From a virus: 45,981 nucleotides of DNA. Positions within the stretch are counted from its first letter, which is position 1. Every line of letters starts with the position of its first letter. Made by a program: the position numbers and the translations under genes. The DNA lies in IMG/VR virus record IMGVR_UViG_3300029989_000046, positions 1 to 45,981 of that record; one strand, given 5' to 3'. The notes beneath the pieces were generated by a model. The model made no database searches. It worked only from the letters and a program-made list of their open reading frames with translations, and had not been told where the DNA came from. Shown here piece after piece: positions 27,890 through 36,778 of this stretch.

Positions 27890-29710
27890 ATGAGTGCGGC
27901 ACCTACCCCCTATAATCCGAGTTACAACTTTTCAGGATTCCAGGCGACGAATCCCACTACTCCACTTCCGGCGCAGAAGCTTGATACTGAACTCTATAAC
28001 GTTTCTACGGCGACGAAACAGACGATCACGCGCCTCGCGTTGCTGCAACGAGACGATGGCGTTCTATCTAACGGAATTGTTACTCTCTCTTCGCTCGCTA
28101 CCGACGTTTCCGCGCTGATTTCAACGTCGTTCAATTATCGTGGGGTATGGGTTACGGCCACGCACTACGCCTATAAAGACTTTTGGACTCACCCAACCTC
28201 TGGCACGACTTACGTTGTCACGAATACGGGTGGATATACCTCCCGAGCTACGCCCGCTATGGACATCGCTGCGGGCGACGTTCAGGCATTCGTTACCGGG
28301 AATCCCCCTCCTACTGATGCTGGTGGGATTCCGTATGGACGAGGTTACTATAACGTCCTCGACTTCGGGGCGGCTGGGGATGGCTCCACGGATGACTCTG
28401 CTGCCTTTCAGGCTGCTATCGATGCGGCGGGCTCCTCCCCTACGGCGAAAAGCGTGTTCGTCCCGAACACCAGCGGAGGATATGCATTCGGTTCAACTGT
28501 GTTCATCCCTGGCGGGGTTTACGTCTACGGGTCGAACTACAAGGGCGGCAGGCTCAGCCGAATCAAACCCACGCCATCCAACTCCGATCCATTTTTCCGC
28601 ACTAAGGACTTCGGGGTAACTCGCCAGGGCAAGATGGGGGTGATCGGGTTGACGTTGGACGGTTCCAGCACAACTCTTGTTGCGCTGGACTTTTTCTGCC
28701 AGGAGAGCGTGATTCGCGATTGCTCCATTTACGAGTGCTGGACTTACGGAATAAGAATTGGCGGGATCAATAACGCCACCACTGACGGGCTCGCTCTGAA
28801 CAACTGGATTGAAAACAATTTCATCCATTCCGCTTCAGCGCATTTTTACGACGGAATCCTGTTAGATACCTACGGCGCGGATACTTTCGTTCGTGGTAAT
28901 TATATTGAAAATTGCACGAACTGCGGGATTAGATCCTTCAGCTATAACGATACTATCTGCAACAACCATATCTACAAGGTAACGACCCATTACCGTTCTG
29001 AAACTGCGGCTGACAAGAATATTCTTGGTAACTATTTCGAAAACTGCGATGGAACCAGCGTCGTGTTTGCGGCTGGCGCGTCCGATCTTGGGACTATTGC
29101 CGGATGCCTAATTTCGAACGTGTTTCGTAATGTTAATAAGGGCGGGACTGGCTCCGGGGTCGTGGAGTGCGATACGGCCAATATCGATAATTTGGTTATT
29201 TCTAATAACGTCGTTCGGCGCGATTCGGCAACTAGCTATGCTACCGCCTACTTCGTCTATTTCAATGGCGTTACTCCCACCCGAACGCGAGTTTTTGCGA
29301 ATACCTGGGCGACGGGATGCGTTACGACCAGTGAAGCCAATGTAAAGGGCCTCGGGTATGATTCGGACGGCAGGGGCGGCACGACGGCCCCCTCTATCAC
29401 CGCTGGGACGGGTGCGGGAACCGCCCCTACGGTCAGCGTTACGGGAAATGGCCGTGGTGGGCAAATCAGCATCACGACGGGGACTTCTCCATCTACCGCC
29501 GCAACTATCGCGACGATGACCTATGCGACTGCCTATAGCGCGGCCCCTAGTGCTGTGGTGATTACCCCGGCCAACGCTGCCACGGCGGCTCTCACAAGCG
29601 CGGCACCCTATATCTCAGCTTCCAATGCGGGTAACTTCGTGATGACCAGCAACGCGAGTGCGTTGACGGGTTCAACGGCCTACAAATGGAATTACAGTGT
29701 CATTCCCTAA
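27890..29710 (+). CDS. Tailspike with pectate-lyase-like beta-helix
   Basis: 606 aa from ATG 27890; the open frame before it crosses the terminator and is not coding. Residues 1-140 should form the virion-attachment domain (contains W-V-T-A-T-H-Y-A-Y-K-D-F and T-T-Y-V-V-T-N-T-G-G). At about 155 the hallmark start of a pectate-lyase-3 beta-helix appears: Y-Y-N-V-L-D-F-G-A-A-G-D-G-S-T-D-D-S-A-A-F. It runs through N-x-I-x-N-C rungs to about 470. The end (T-x-V-V-I-T-P-A-N-A-A-T-A, W-N-Y-S-V-I) resembles known spike C-termini. It probably binds and cuts a surface polysaccharide of the host. Confidence 0.88.
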   Translation: MSAAPTPYNPSYNFSGFQATNPTTPLPAQKLDTELYNVSTATKQTITRLALLQRDDGVLSNGIVTLSSLATDVSALISTSFNYRGVWVTATHYAYKDFWTHPTSGTTYVVTNTGGYTSRATPAMDIAAGDVQAFVTGNPPPTDAGGIPYGRGYYNVLDFGAAGDGSTDDSAAFQAAIDAAGSSPTAKSVFVPNTSGGYAFGSTVFIPGGVYVYGSNYKGGRLSRIKPTPSNSDPFFRTKDFGVTRQGKMGVIGLTLDGSSTTLVALDFFCQESVIRDCSIYECWTYGIRIGGINNATTDGLALNNWIENNFIHSASAHFYDGILLDTYGADTFVRGNYIENCTNCGIRSFSYNDTICNNHIYKVTTHYRSETAADKNILGNYFENCDGTSVVFAAGASDLGTIAGCLISNVFRNVNKGGTGSGVVECDTANIDNLVISNNVVRRDSATSYATAYFVYFNGVTPTRTRVFANTWATGCVTTSEANVKGLGYDSDGRGGTTAPSITAGTGAGTAPTVSVTGNGRGGQISITTGTSPSTAATIATMTYATAYSAAPSAVVITPANAATAALTSAAPYISASNAGNFVMTSNASALTGSTAYKWNYSVIP

Positions 29711-30001
29711 ATGAACGAAGATAGAAAGCGGTTAGTGGATAATAAGGGTATCGAGTGGGGATACCGGGGGATTGTGTTCTTGGTCTTGATAGCGCAGCTT
29801 TGGCTTTCCAGCCATTACGTGACTCGGGAGGAGTATAAAGAATACATGGAACAGAATGAGAATCGTATTCGGAAGGTGGAGGATGCGATTCTTCGAATGA
29901 CAACCCAGCAGGCCCTTGCTGAAATTCAGCGGAGCCAGATAATCGACCATGAAGCCAGATTACGCAGCCTTGAAAATCGCCCTCAATCATATGCGCACTA
30001 A
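29711..30001 (+). CDS. Inner-membrane coiled-coil protein (i-spanin- or holin-like)
   Basis: 96 aa: a charged start, one transmembrane span (I-V-F-L-V-L-I-A-Q-L-W-L, about 21-34), then a periplasmic-type coiled coil (Y-K-E-Y-M-E-Q-N-E-N-R-I-R-K-V-E; I-I-D-H-E-A-R-L-R-S-L-E). This is the layout of an inner-membrane spanin. The next gene, a probable lipoprotein, overlaps its end by 11 nt, as in Rz/Rz1 pairs. A holin role cannot be excluded. Confidence 0.6.
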   Translation: MNEDRKRLVDNKGIEWGYRGIVFLVLIAQLWLSSHYVTREEYKEYMEQNENRIRKVEDAILRMTTQQALAEIQRSQIIDHEARLRSLENRPQSYAH

Positions 30002-30548
30002 CATCATTATTATTGCTATCGTTGCTGTTCTGTGTGGTGGATGCGCTTCCTCTACGAAGCTATCTAAGGCCCCGGCTGAGGAAACTGACGAGCATGTCAC
30101 AAAGGGACAGGAAGAAATCAGGAAGGCGAAGCCGATTGTCCGCGACATAATCAATAACGGCGTGCCCGCCCATTCCGAAAAGGCTAAGGAGGTTGCGGCC
30201 CACCTTGAGCTTGGGGACAAAGAGCTTTCATCCGCGCTGAAGACCAATGCTGAAAACAAAGAAGAAATAGACAGAGGAAATGAAATCATCGCTTCTCAGA
30301 TCTCAAAGATAGCCAAATTCGCTACGATTATTTTCTTTGTCGCGCTTGGCGGCGGGATTGTGTTTTGGGGGGTCAGGACTTTCGTGAATGTATCGGCTCA
30401 AGCGAGTAAAATAACGGGCATGACCGGATTAATAATCAATTTCATTATTGGAATTATTCCACTTTCCGATCTGCTTGGATTTGTCGCTCTGATCGCATAT
30501 TCTGGATTGGTCTGGATTGCGTATAAACTGTTCGGATGGATTCTGTAA
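29991..30548 (+). CDS. Lipoprotein-like lysis protein with C-terminal membrane spans
   Basis: 185 aa from ATG 29991. The signal sequence (N-I-I-I-I-A-I-V-A-V-L-C-G-G-C-A-S-S) ends in a cysteine that fits lipidation, though the lipobox is imperfect (Cys at -3). A helical periplasmic part follows, and then, unusually for an outer spanin, two or three hydrophobic spans from about residue 108 on (F-A-T-I-I-F-F-V-A-L-G-G-G-I-V-F; L-I-I-N-F-I-I-G-I-I). It may combine spanin- and holin-like functions or be an unrelated envelope protein. Confidence 0.55.
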   Translation: MRTNIIIIAIVAVLCGGCASSTKLSKAPAEETDEHVTKGQEEIRKAKPIVRDIINNGVPAHSEKAKEVAAHLELGDKELSSALKTNAENKEEIDRGNEIIASQISKIAKFATIIFFVALGGGIVFWGVRTFVNVSAQASKITGMTGLIINFIIGIIPLSDLLGFVALIAYSGLVWIAYKLFGWIL

Positions 30549-30552
30549 TACA

Positions 30553-30918
30553 ATGAAGAAAACAATAAAATACATCAAACGTCATTCGGTTCCGATGGCA
30601 TTCATCTTGGCCGCTGTTTTCGTTTACTTCGCTTCCATCTTCGCGATTCACAGTGCGGACGCGAACGCCGGGGTATTCGATTCCGGCTTTCTGATGCGGC
30701 CTGTTCTAGGGTCGATCTATCTGTTCGGAGTTGTTTCTCTGGTATGGATCGTATGGGAGCATTGCTTCCCAACGTTGAGCGATTACATTGAATTAGAAAC
30801 GTTCAAGACAGATTTTTACAATCTTCTCCCTGAGTGGCGTATCGTCATAACCCTCGTCAGCATCATCATCATTCTGTTATGCGTTCTTATCTGCATGTGG
30901 CTTGTGCCTGTCTCTTAG
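30553..30918 (+). CDS. Membrane protein, three spans (holin candidate)
   Basis: 121 aa from ATG 30553 (leader GTAATACA). A basic N-terminus is followed by three hydrophobic segments (F-I-L-A-A-V-F-V-Y-F-A-S-I-F; L-G-S-I-Y-L-F-G-V-V-S-L-V-W-I-V-W; I-V-I-T-L-V-S-I-I-I-I-L-L-C-V-L-I). Size, topology and position just before the endolysin fit a holin. Its 3' end overlaps the endolysin start by 40 nt. Confidence 0.55.
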   Translation: MKKTIKYIKRHSVPMAFILAAVFVYFASIFAIHSADANAGVFDSGFLMRPVLGSIYLFGVVSLVWIVWEHCFPTLSDYIELETFKTDFYNLLPEWRIVITLVSIIIILLCVLICMWLVPVS

Positions 30919-31409
30919 TCGTTTCGGCATTCGGTTCGGATAGGAATGAAATCCTGGATACCGCGCGATCCTTAATCGGAACTACCGAGGCAACCGGAAA
31001 CAACGATGGCCCTGCCGTGGACGCTATTCTGTCCTCTGTCGGATTGGAGGGAACCGGCGCGCCGTGGTGTGCGGCGTTCAACCGGCGCGTCTATGATCTT
31101 GCCGGATTCCGTGATAAGGCCCCCAGGAGTGCATTGGCGGCTGATTGGGTTCGCAACCCCACATGGAAACGCGGAACTGGACAACCCCCCCTCCCTGGCG
31201 ATCCTTGGGGCATCTACTTCCCAAGCAAAGGCCGTGTGGCCCATACCGGATTGGTGGAGAAGTGGGGGGACTCGGTAGTTGTCACGATAGAGGGCAACAC
31301 GGCTCCCCAGGCCATACCGGGATCGCCCCAGGATAGGGATGGCGATGGGGTATGGAGGAAGCGGCGAATCAAAACTCAAATCTACGCCGTTCAAAATTGG
31401 CTTAATTAA
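30879..31409 (+). CDS. Secreted CHAP-type endolysin
   Basis: 176 aa from ATG 30879. A Sec signal peptide (M-R-S-Y-L-H-V-A-C-A-C-L-L-V-V-S-A-F-G-S, residues 1-20) precedes a CHAP amidase/peptidase domain: C64 in G-A-P-W-C-A-A-F-N, H122 in R-V-A-H-T-G-L-V, and N140 in I-E-G-N-T, the usual Cys-His-Asn set. Export by the host Sec system would make lysis less dependent on holin holes. The gene is nested into the end of the membrane gene. Confidence 0.85.
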   Translation: MRSYLHVACACLLVVSAFGSDRNEILDTARSLIGTTEATGNNDGPAVDAILSSVGLEGTGAPWCAAFNRRVYDLAGFRDKAPRSALAADWVRNPTWKRGTGQPPLPGDPWGIYFPSKGRVAHTGLVEKWGDSVVVTIEGNTAPQAIPGSPQDRDGDGVWRKRRIKTQIYAVQNWLN

Positions 31410-31418
31410 CATTTATTT

Positions 31419-31775
31419 ATGTGCAACCCCGAAGCGATGCAAGGTATCATGCGCCAAGTTCAGGCCCTTGGTGGATCAACTCCCGTTCAGCCTAACCCCA
31501 AGGCAATCCCGTCACTCATTCCGTCCGGGGTTGGCGCGTCTACAGCCGCCCAAAACGGCATGCCTCCTACCCAGGGAGGCCCCCAGATGATCGCTGGTCA
31601 AGCGATGGGCATGCAGCCCCAGCCTCAAGTTCAAATCCCCCAACAGCCAGCCATGCCTAGCGCGATGGGGCATGCCCCTGCGGCCCCTGGAGGCCCTACG
31701 CCCCCCGCTGACGCTATCCGCCGCATGGTTGATGGCGGCAGGGCTCCGCAGGGCCGGGGGATGATGAAGGGATAA
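31419..31775 (+). CDS. Low-complexity protein before terL (118 aa)
   Basis: 118 aa, Pro/Gln/Gly/Ala/Met-rich with P-Q-P-Q-V-Q-I-P-Q-Q and G-M-P-P-T-Q-G-G repeats. Largely disordered, beginning M-C-N-P-E-A-M-Q, similar to the M-C-D-P start of a core protein at 42846. It lies between lysis and packaging genes; probably a minor virion or packaging-accessory protein. No family recognised. Confidence 0.5.
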   Translation: MCNPEAMQGIMRQVQALGGSTPVQPNPKAIPSLIPSGVGASTAAQNGMPPTQGGPQMIAGQAMGMQPQPQVQIPQQPAMPSAMGHAPAAPGGPTPPADAIRRMVDGGRAPQGRGMMKG

Positions 31776-31778
31776 GCT

Positions 31779-33380
31779 ATGCCTGACGCTAAGCAGGCCG
31801 TCGAAATTCAGAAGGCTATCGCGGCTCAAAAAGCCACGCTTGAGGCCGCTGAACGTCGGCGGCGATTTCTTGCTGCAAGAGACGATTACATTTCGTTCGT
31901 TCAGTTGATGATGCCTGACTCATTCGAACAGGGGAACATCAACAAAAGCCGTTATCATGTCGCCCCGTTTCATCGCCTGCTATCCCAGCAGTTAATGAAA
32001 GTGGAGAAGGGAACTGCCCCCAGAACGATCATTGTCATGCCCCCAGGCCACGGCAAGAGCGAGCTTGGTGCAAAGAAATTCATACCCTGGTTTATCGGAC
32101 GTGACCCCTATAGGCATGTCATGTTCGCTGGGTATTCCGATGACTTTGCTGGGGTCACTGGGCGCACTGTCCGAGATACCCTCTATGATCCGCTCTATCG
32201 ACAGGTTTTCCCGACCGTGAGTCTAGCTAAAGGATCAACCTCCTCGCAGTTTTTCAAGACGACGGAAGGCGGAGAGTCTTTCTTTACTGGCGTTGGAGGC
32301 TCCGCGACAGGTCGGCGGGCACATCTTCTTATCATTGACGATCCTATCAAGAATGCGGAGGAGGCGAAGAGCTTGAGCGAGCGGGATAAGCTGTGGGATT
32401 GGTTCACTAAAGTCGCCATGACTCGGTTAGCGGATATGTCGGCAAGAGTTATCATCATTCAAACTAGATGGCATGAGGATGATTTGATTGGTAGGTTGAC
32501 CGATCCTAATAACGATCATTACGACAAGAAAACAGCCTCTCAGTGGGAGATTTTCGAGATACCCGCAATCGCTGGTGAGAATGACTGCATGGGAAGAAAG
32601 CCGGGGGAAGCATTGTGGCCGGAGCGATTTCCTATCGAGACGCTTGAGACGAACAAGCGGATGGATCGCGCTGGTTTTGAGGCGTTGTTCCAGGGGAGGC
32701 CTAACCCCGAGGATGGCGAGTTTTTTAAAAAGGAAAATTTTCGCTATTACACCCCAGACGAATTGCCGGATAATCTAATGCGTTATTGCGCATCGGATCA
32801 CGCTGTTTCCGAGAAACAGACTCGGGATTCCACTGTGTTATTGCCTTTCGGACTTGATGAAAATGATGATATTTACATCCTGCCCGACGTGTTCTGGCAT
32901 CGCGCTAAAACCGATGAAGTTACCGAGGCCATTTTGTCCATGATGCAGCGACACAGCCCGCTGTGGTGGGGTGCTGAGAACGGTCATATCAGCAAGGCTA
33001 TCGGGCCGTTTCTTCGAAAACGGATGTCCGAAACTAGAACGTATTGCAATATTCAGGAATTAACTCCGTCCAAGTCTAAGATGACGCGAGCCCAGCCGAT
33101 TCAGGCTCGTATGGCTATGGGCAAGGTCTTCCTTCCTAAGGATGCGCCATGGCTGGAAAAAGCAGAGCGTGAACTTCTTATGTTTCCAAATGGGAAGCAT
33201 GACGATTTCGTTGATGCTATTTCATGGGCCGGTATTATGTTGGATCGCCAATTTGGGGCAGTTTCGGAAGAAAATAAAAGTATTGAGAAAGAACCTGTTC
33301 CCGGCACATTTGAATGGATAAAGATGAGCGACGAACAGGAAAAGGCTCGTCTACAAACCTCGTTAAAAGATGGATATTGA
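31779..33380 (+). CDS. terL: Terminase large subunit
   Basis: 533 aa. ATPase domain: Walker A P-P-G-H-G-K-S (88-94), Walker B L-L-I-I-D-D-P (183-189), and R-W-H-E-D-D-L-I-G-R-L typical of this TerL branch. Nuclease domain: Asp in C-A-S-D-H-A-V (about 339) and the late H-D-D-F-V-D-A-I-S (about 475). It cuts concatemers and pumps DNA through the portal encoded next. The 3' end overlaps the portal start by 11 nt. Confidence 0.95.
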   Translation: MPDAKQAVEIQKAIAAQKATLEAAERRRRFLAARDDYISFVQLMMPDSFEQGNINKSRYHVAPFHRLLSQQLMKVEKGTAPRTIIVMPPGHGKSELGAKKFIPWFIGRDPYRHVMFAGYSDDFAGVTGRTVRDTLYDPLYRQVFPTVSLAKGSTSSQFFKTTEGGESFFTGVGGSATGRRAHLLIIDDPIKNAEEAKSLSERDKLWDWFTKVAMTRLADMSARVIIIQTRWHEDDLIGRLTDPNNDHYDKKTASQWEIFEIPAIAGENDCMGRKPGEALWPERFPIETLETNKRMDRAGFEALFQGRPNPEDGEFFKKENFRYYTPDELPDNLMRYCASDHAVSEKQTRDSTVLLPFGLDENDDIYILPDVFWHRAKTDEVTEAILSMMQRHSPLWWGAENGHISKAIGPFLRKRMSETRTYCNIQELTPSKSKMTRAQPIQARMAMGKVFLPKDAPWLEKAERELLMFPNGKHDDFVDAISWAGIMLDRQFGAVSEENKSIEKEPVPGTFEWIKMSDEQEKARLQTSLKDGY

Positions 33381-35646
33381 ACCGAATAATAATGCTGCGG
33401 CTGCTGGTGATCCCGCTGCGGCTCAAACAGTTTCTCCGGTTCCCCCGCTGAATATTCAACGAGAGGAGCCCAATCCTGAAAAGGCGCGCGCTGCGCTTGT
33501 TGAGAAAAAGCAGAACGATATTAAGCGAGCCAAGGGCTTCTTTAATAAGACGTTCAAGCAGATGCATCGCGATCAGAGTTTCTTGCGCGGTCGTCAATGG
33601 ACTTCCGATCCTGAAAACGAGGAGAAATACATTGCGAACATTACACAGCGTATTATTCAGCAGAGGACTTCTGCGCTTTACGCCAAAGACCCAACATGCA
33701 TTTGCCGTCGTCGCGAGATTCTTGATTTTGAGATTTGGGATGGTGAACGTTCATCGCTTCTTCCTTTGCAGAAGGTAATGAACCCCCAGCCTCAGCCCAT
33801 GCTGGATCAGAACGGTCAGCCAGTTATTGATCCTATGACCGGCGCGCCTGCAATGCTCCCCCCGCCTCCTCCCGACCCTCAGAGTCTCGCTCTTCTGGCT
33901 GACCTTCAGCAGGGAACGGCTCGTCGGTTTATGATGGATCGAATTGCGAAAACTGCCGAAATCGTTTTCAAGCATCAGATGGATGCGCAGTTTCCGCCGT
34001 TCAAGAAATCCATGAAGCAGATGGTTCGCAGGACGTTAACTAATTCCGTTGGGTATGTGAAAATCGGATACCAGCGTTTTCTTGAGCGTCGTCCTGAAGA
34101 CCTTGAGCGCATGAACGATATTACAACTCGTCTTGCTGAAATAGGTAGAATCGAAGCCGACATTAAGGACGGCAAGATTCAAATGGAAGATTCTGAAGTG
34201 GAACACATGAGAATCGAATTGGAGGCTCTTCAGAGTAGCCCCCAAGATCACGTTTCCCGTGAGGGATTGGTGTTCGACTTCCCGAAATCGATGCATATCA
34301 TCGTTGATCCTCTTTGCACGAATTTAAGTGGGTTCGTGGGGGCTCAGTGGGTTGCGCAAGAATACTATCTTGATCCTGACGACATTAAAGAGATTTGGAA
34401 GAAGGACGTTGGGGCAGTTGCTACGAAATACTATACCAACGATCAGGGTCAGTATGTGGCTTCTCAGAACGATAGCGATCTGAATAAAAAGGCTCCGAGC
34501 AGGGTTCTTGTTTGGGAAGTCTATAACAAAAAAGACAAGTTGGTTTATTGGGTGGCGGATGGATACAAGGACTTCCTTGAAGAGCCGCGCCCGCCCCGCG
34601 TGTCGCTTCGCCGGTTTTGGCCCTGGTTCTCGCTTGTCTTCAATGAGGCTGAGAATGAAAAGGACATCTATCCCCTTTCTGACGTGTCGCTCTTGCGCCC
34701 CATGCAGCTTGAGTATAATCGAGCCCGCAACGGCCTTCGCGAGCATCGGTTTGCGAATCGCCCCGCCACGGTGGCAGCGCACGGCGCGCTTGATCCCAAG
34801 GATGAACAGAAGCTCCAGGACTTCCCGGCGAACGCCTTGATTAAACTGAAGATTCTCAATCAGGGCCAGAAAATCGATGACGTTCTTCAGGTTCTTAAGC
34901 GTCCCCCTATTGATCCGAATGTTTATCAGACCGCCGATATTTGGGATGATATTCAGCGGGTAAGCGGCTCTCAGGAGGCGAATCTTGGCGGCACGACTTC
35001 TGGTGTTTCCGCTACGCAGAGCGGTATTGCTGAGTCCAGCCGGATGTCATCCATTGGATCGAATGTGGACGAGTTGGAGGACTTGCTTGCGGAGCTTTTT
35101 GGAGCGGCTGGAGAAATTCTGTTTGCGGAAATGTCTGCGGATACGGTTCGGAAGATCGCCGGTATTGGTGCCGTGTGGCCCGACATGAGCCCTCAGGATA
35201 TTCAGGACGAGCTTTACCTCACCGTTGAAGCGGGTTCCAGCGGTAGACCCAATAAGGCGGTCGGGATTATGAATCTCGAAAAGCTGGCTCCGCTTATTAT
35301 GCAGATTCCAGGCGTTTCGCCTGAATGGCTGCTTAAGATTTTCGTTCAATACCTGGATGAAAAAATGGACCCTACCGACGCGGTTATTGATTCCGTTCAA
35401 AGCATTGTTTCGATGAACAGGAATGCTCAACCCGCTGGCCCTGGTGCTAACGTCGCGTCTAGTGATCCCCACATGCAGGGGCCTAGTGGGAATATGCCCC
35501 CCGGATCAATGCATCATGCCCCCGGAGGTGGTGCCACTCCCCAGGGCGAAGCGCGCCCCGGATCGCCATCGCTAAACAAAACATTTTCAGGCCCCGCCCC
35601 AGGGTCAACGCCGCCTAATCGCTTCGTGAATCCTGGGCAGGTATGA
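33370..35646 (+). CDS. Portal protein (P22-like, large)
   Basis: 758 aa. Size, position after terL and before scaffold, and sequence features (R-K-A-K-G-F-F-N-K-T-F-style basic helix, W-T-S-D-P-E-N, a long coiled segment, and the late Q-S-G-I-A-E-S-S-R) fit podovirus P22-type portals, which are about 725 aa. The end (from about 690) is a Gly/Pro/Met-rich tail. The portal dodecamer joins head to tail and is the DNA channel. Confidence 0.88.
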   Translation: MDIEPNNNAAAAGDPAAAQTVSPVPPLNIQREEPNPEKARAALVEKKQNDIKRAKGFFNKTFKQMHRDQSFLRGRQWTSDPENEEKYIANITQRIIQQRTSALYAKDPTCICRRREILDFEIWDGERSSLLPLQKVMNPQPQPMLDQNGQPVIDPMTGAPAMLPPPPPDPQSLALLADLQQGTARRFMMDRIAKTAEIVFKHQMDAQFPPFKKSMKQMVRRTLTNSVGYVKIGYQRFLERRPEDLERMNDITTRLAEIGRIEADIKDGKIQMEDSEVEHMRIELEALQSSPQDHVSREGLVFDFPKSMHIIVDPLCTNLSGFVGAQWVAQEYYLDPDDIKEIWKKDVGAVATKYYTNDQGQYVASQNDSDLNKKAPSRVLVWEVYNKKDKLVYWVADGYKDFLEEPRPPRVSLRRFWPWFSLVFNEAENEKDIYPLSDVSLLRPMQLEYNRARNGLREHRFANRPATVAAHGALDPKDEQKLQDFPANALIKLKILNQGQKIDDVLQVLKRPPIDPNVYQTADIWDDIQRVSGSQEANLGGTTSGVSATQSGIAESSRMSSIGSNVDELEDLLAELFGAAGEILFAEMSADTVRKIAGIGAVWPDMSPQDIQDELYLTVEAGSSGRPNKAVGIMNLEKLAPLIMQIPGVSPEWLLKIFVQYLDEKMDPTDAVIDSVQSIVSMNRNAQPAGPGANVASSDPHMQGPSGNMPPGSMHHAPGGGATPQGEARPGSPSLNKTFSGPAPGSTPPNRFVNPGQV

Positions 35647-35677
35647 AACGTAATGTAATCTCCATCAGGGATTTACA

Positions 35678-35705
35678 TTGACGAAACCCTACACCAAAGT
35701 AAAAC
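35678..35705 (+). promoter_or_regulatory. Near-leaderless promoter of the head genes
   Basis: TTGACG (35678-35683), 16 nt, TAAAAC (35700-35705), then 6 nt to the ATG at 35712. It should boost scaffold and capsid expression independently of terL/portal. Confidence 0.65.
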
Positions 35706-35711
35706 ACCACT

Positions 35712-36773
35712 ATGTCCGCAGAATATAAAGACGATAACAATGTTGCCTCTTCGTCGGTGGCTTCAAATTCCGGCGCGGACGCCGGGAGTATCACGCCTAT
35801 TCAGGGTGGCGAAAGCCAGAATCAGGACACTCAAGGCGCGCCCGCAACAACGCCGACTTCGGGCAGCGGCAAGCCAGACGCACCCCAACTCAGTGACGTG
35901 GTTCATCGCGCGCTGGGAGGGGAAGGGAACTCGTCTGATCCCGCAAGTAAGAAGGATGGAGCGCAGAAGCCCGAAACCGGGACGAACCCGGATGGCACGA
36001 AAAAGGATGGTGCCGATCCGAAGAATCCGGTTGACGAGCAACTGAACAACCACCCTCGCTTCCGCGAAGTCATCGCGCAGAAGAACGAGCTTAAGAAACA
36101 GGTCGATACGCTTCAAGGTCAACTCACCGACTACCAGAATATCACGTCGTTCATGTCTAACCAGAATCTTTCTGGCGATGATGTCACGAAGGGCTTTGAG
36201 ATTATGGCGTTGATGAAGAGCGATCCTATTAAGGCACTCGAATTACTGTCGCCCTACATCACGCAGCTTCAGCAAATCGCGGGGGATATTTTGCCCCCCG
36301 AAATTCAGGCGCGCGTAGATGCAGGCGAGCTTTTGCCCGCCGATGCGCAGAGACTCGTTAGGAGTCAGAACCAGACTGCTATTATTGCGAACCGCGAAAG
36401 ACAGATGCGCGAGCGATTTCAGCAGACGGCTCAAGATGCCGAGTTTCGTCAGACCACGGAAGCGGTCAACGGCGCGCTCGGAGCGTGGGAGGAGCGGATG
36501 CGCAAAATCGATCCCAATTACGCCCAGGTCGAACCCTTTTTCCTGGAAGCGATCCGTAATGCCTTTTCGAGCAAACTTCCGCGAACCCCGCAGGATGCCG
36601 TTGATGACGCCAAACGCATCTACGAGGGGGTAAGCAACCGCCTTCGGAAGATGTTGCCCGCACGTCATGGCATTGCTCCGCTTCCTAGTTCGACAGCATC
36701 CTCTAATACCGCTTCGGCTCAACCTGAAACGGCCCTTGCGGCAGTTCAGTTGGCCTTGCGGCAAGGTAAATAA
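35712..36773 (+). CDS. Scaffolding protein
   Basis: 353 aa, acidic and Gln/Ser-rich with a disordered first third (many Gly/Ser/Asn/Pro), a central coiled coil (N-E-L-K-K-Q-V-D-T-L-Q-G-Q-L-T-D-Y) and a basic helical C-terminus before a Ser/Ala tail. This is the usual build of phage scaffolds, and the gene is directly upstream of the capsid gene. The gap before it holds a promoter. Confidence 0.8.
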   Translation: MSAEYKDDNNVASSSVASNSGADAGSITPIQGGESQNQDTQGAPATTPTSGSGKPDAPQLSDVVHRALGGEGNSSDPASKKDGAQKPETGTNPDGTKKDGADPKNPVDEQLNNHPRFREVIAQKNELKKQVDTLQGQLTDYQNITSFMSNQNLSGDDVTKGFEIMALMKSDPIKALELLSPYITQLQQIAGDILPPEIQARVDAGELLPADAQRLVRSQNQTAIIANRERQMRERFQQTAQDAEFRQTTEAVNGALGAWEERMRKIDPNYAQVEPFFLEAIRNAFSSKLPRTPQDAVDDAKRIYEGVSNRLRKMLPARHGIAPLPSSTASSNTASAQPETALAAVQLALRQGK

Positions 36774-36778
36774 AATCA

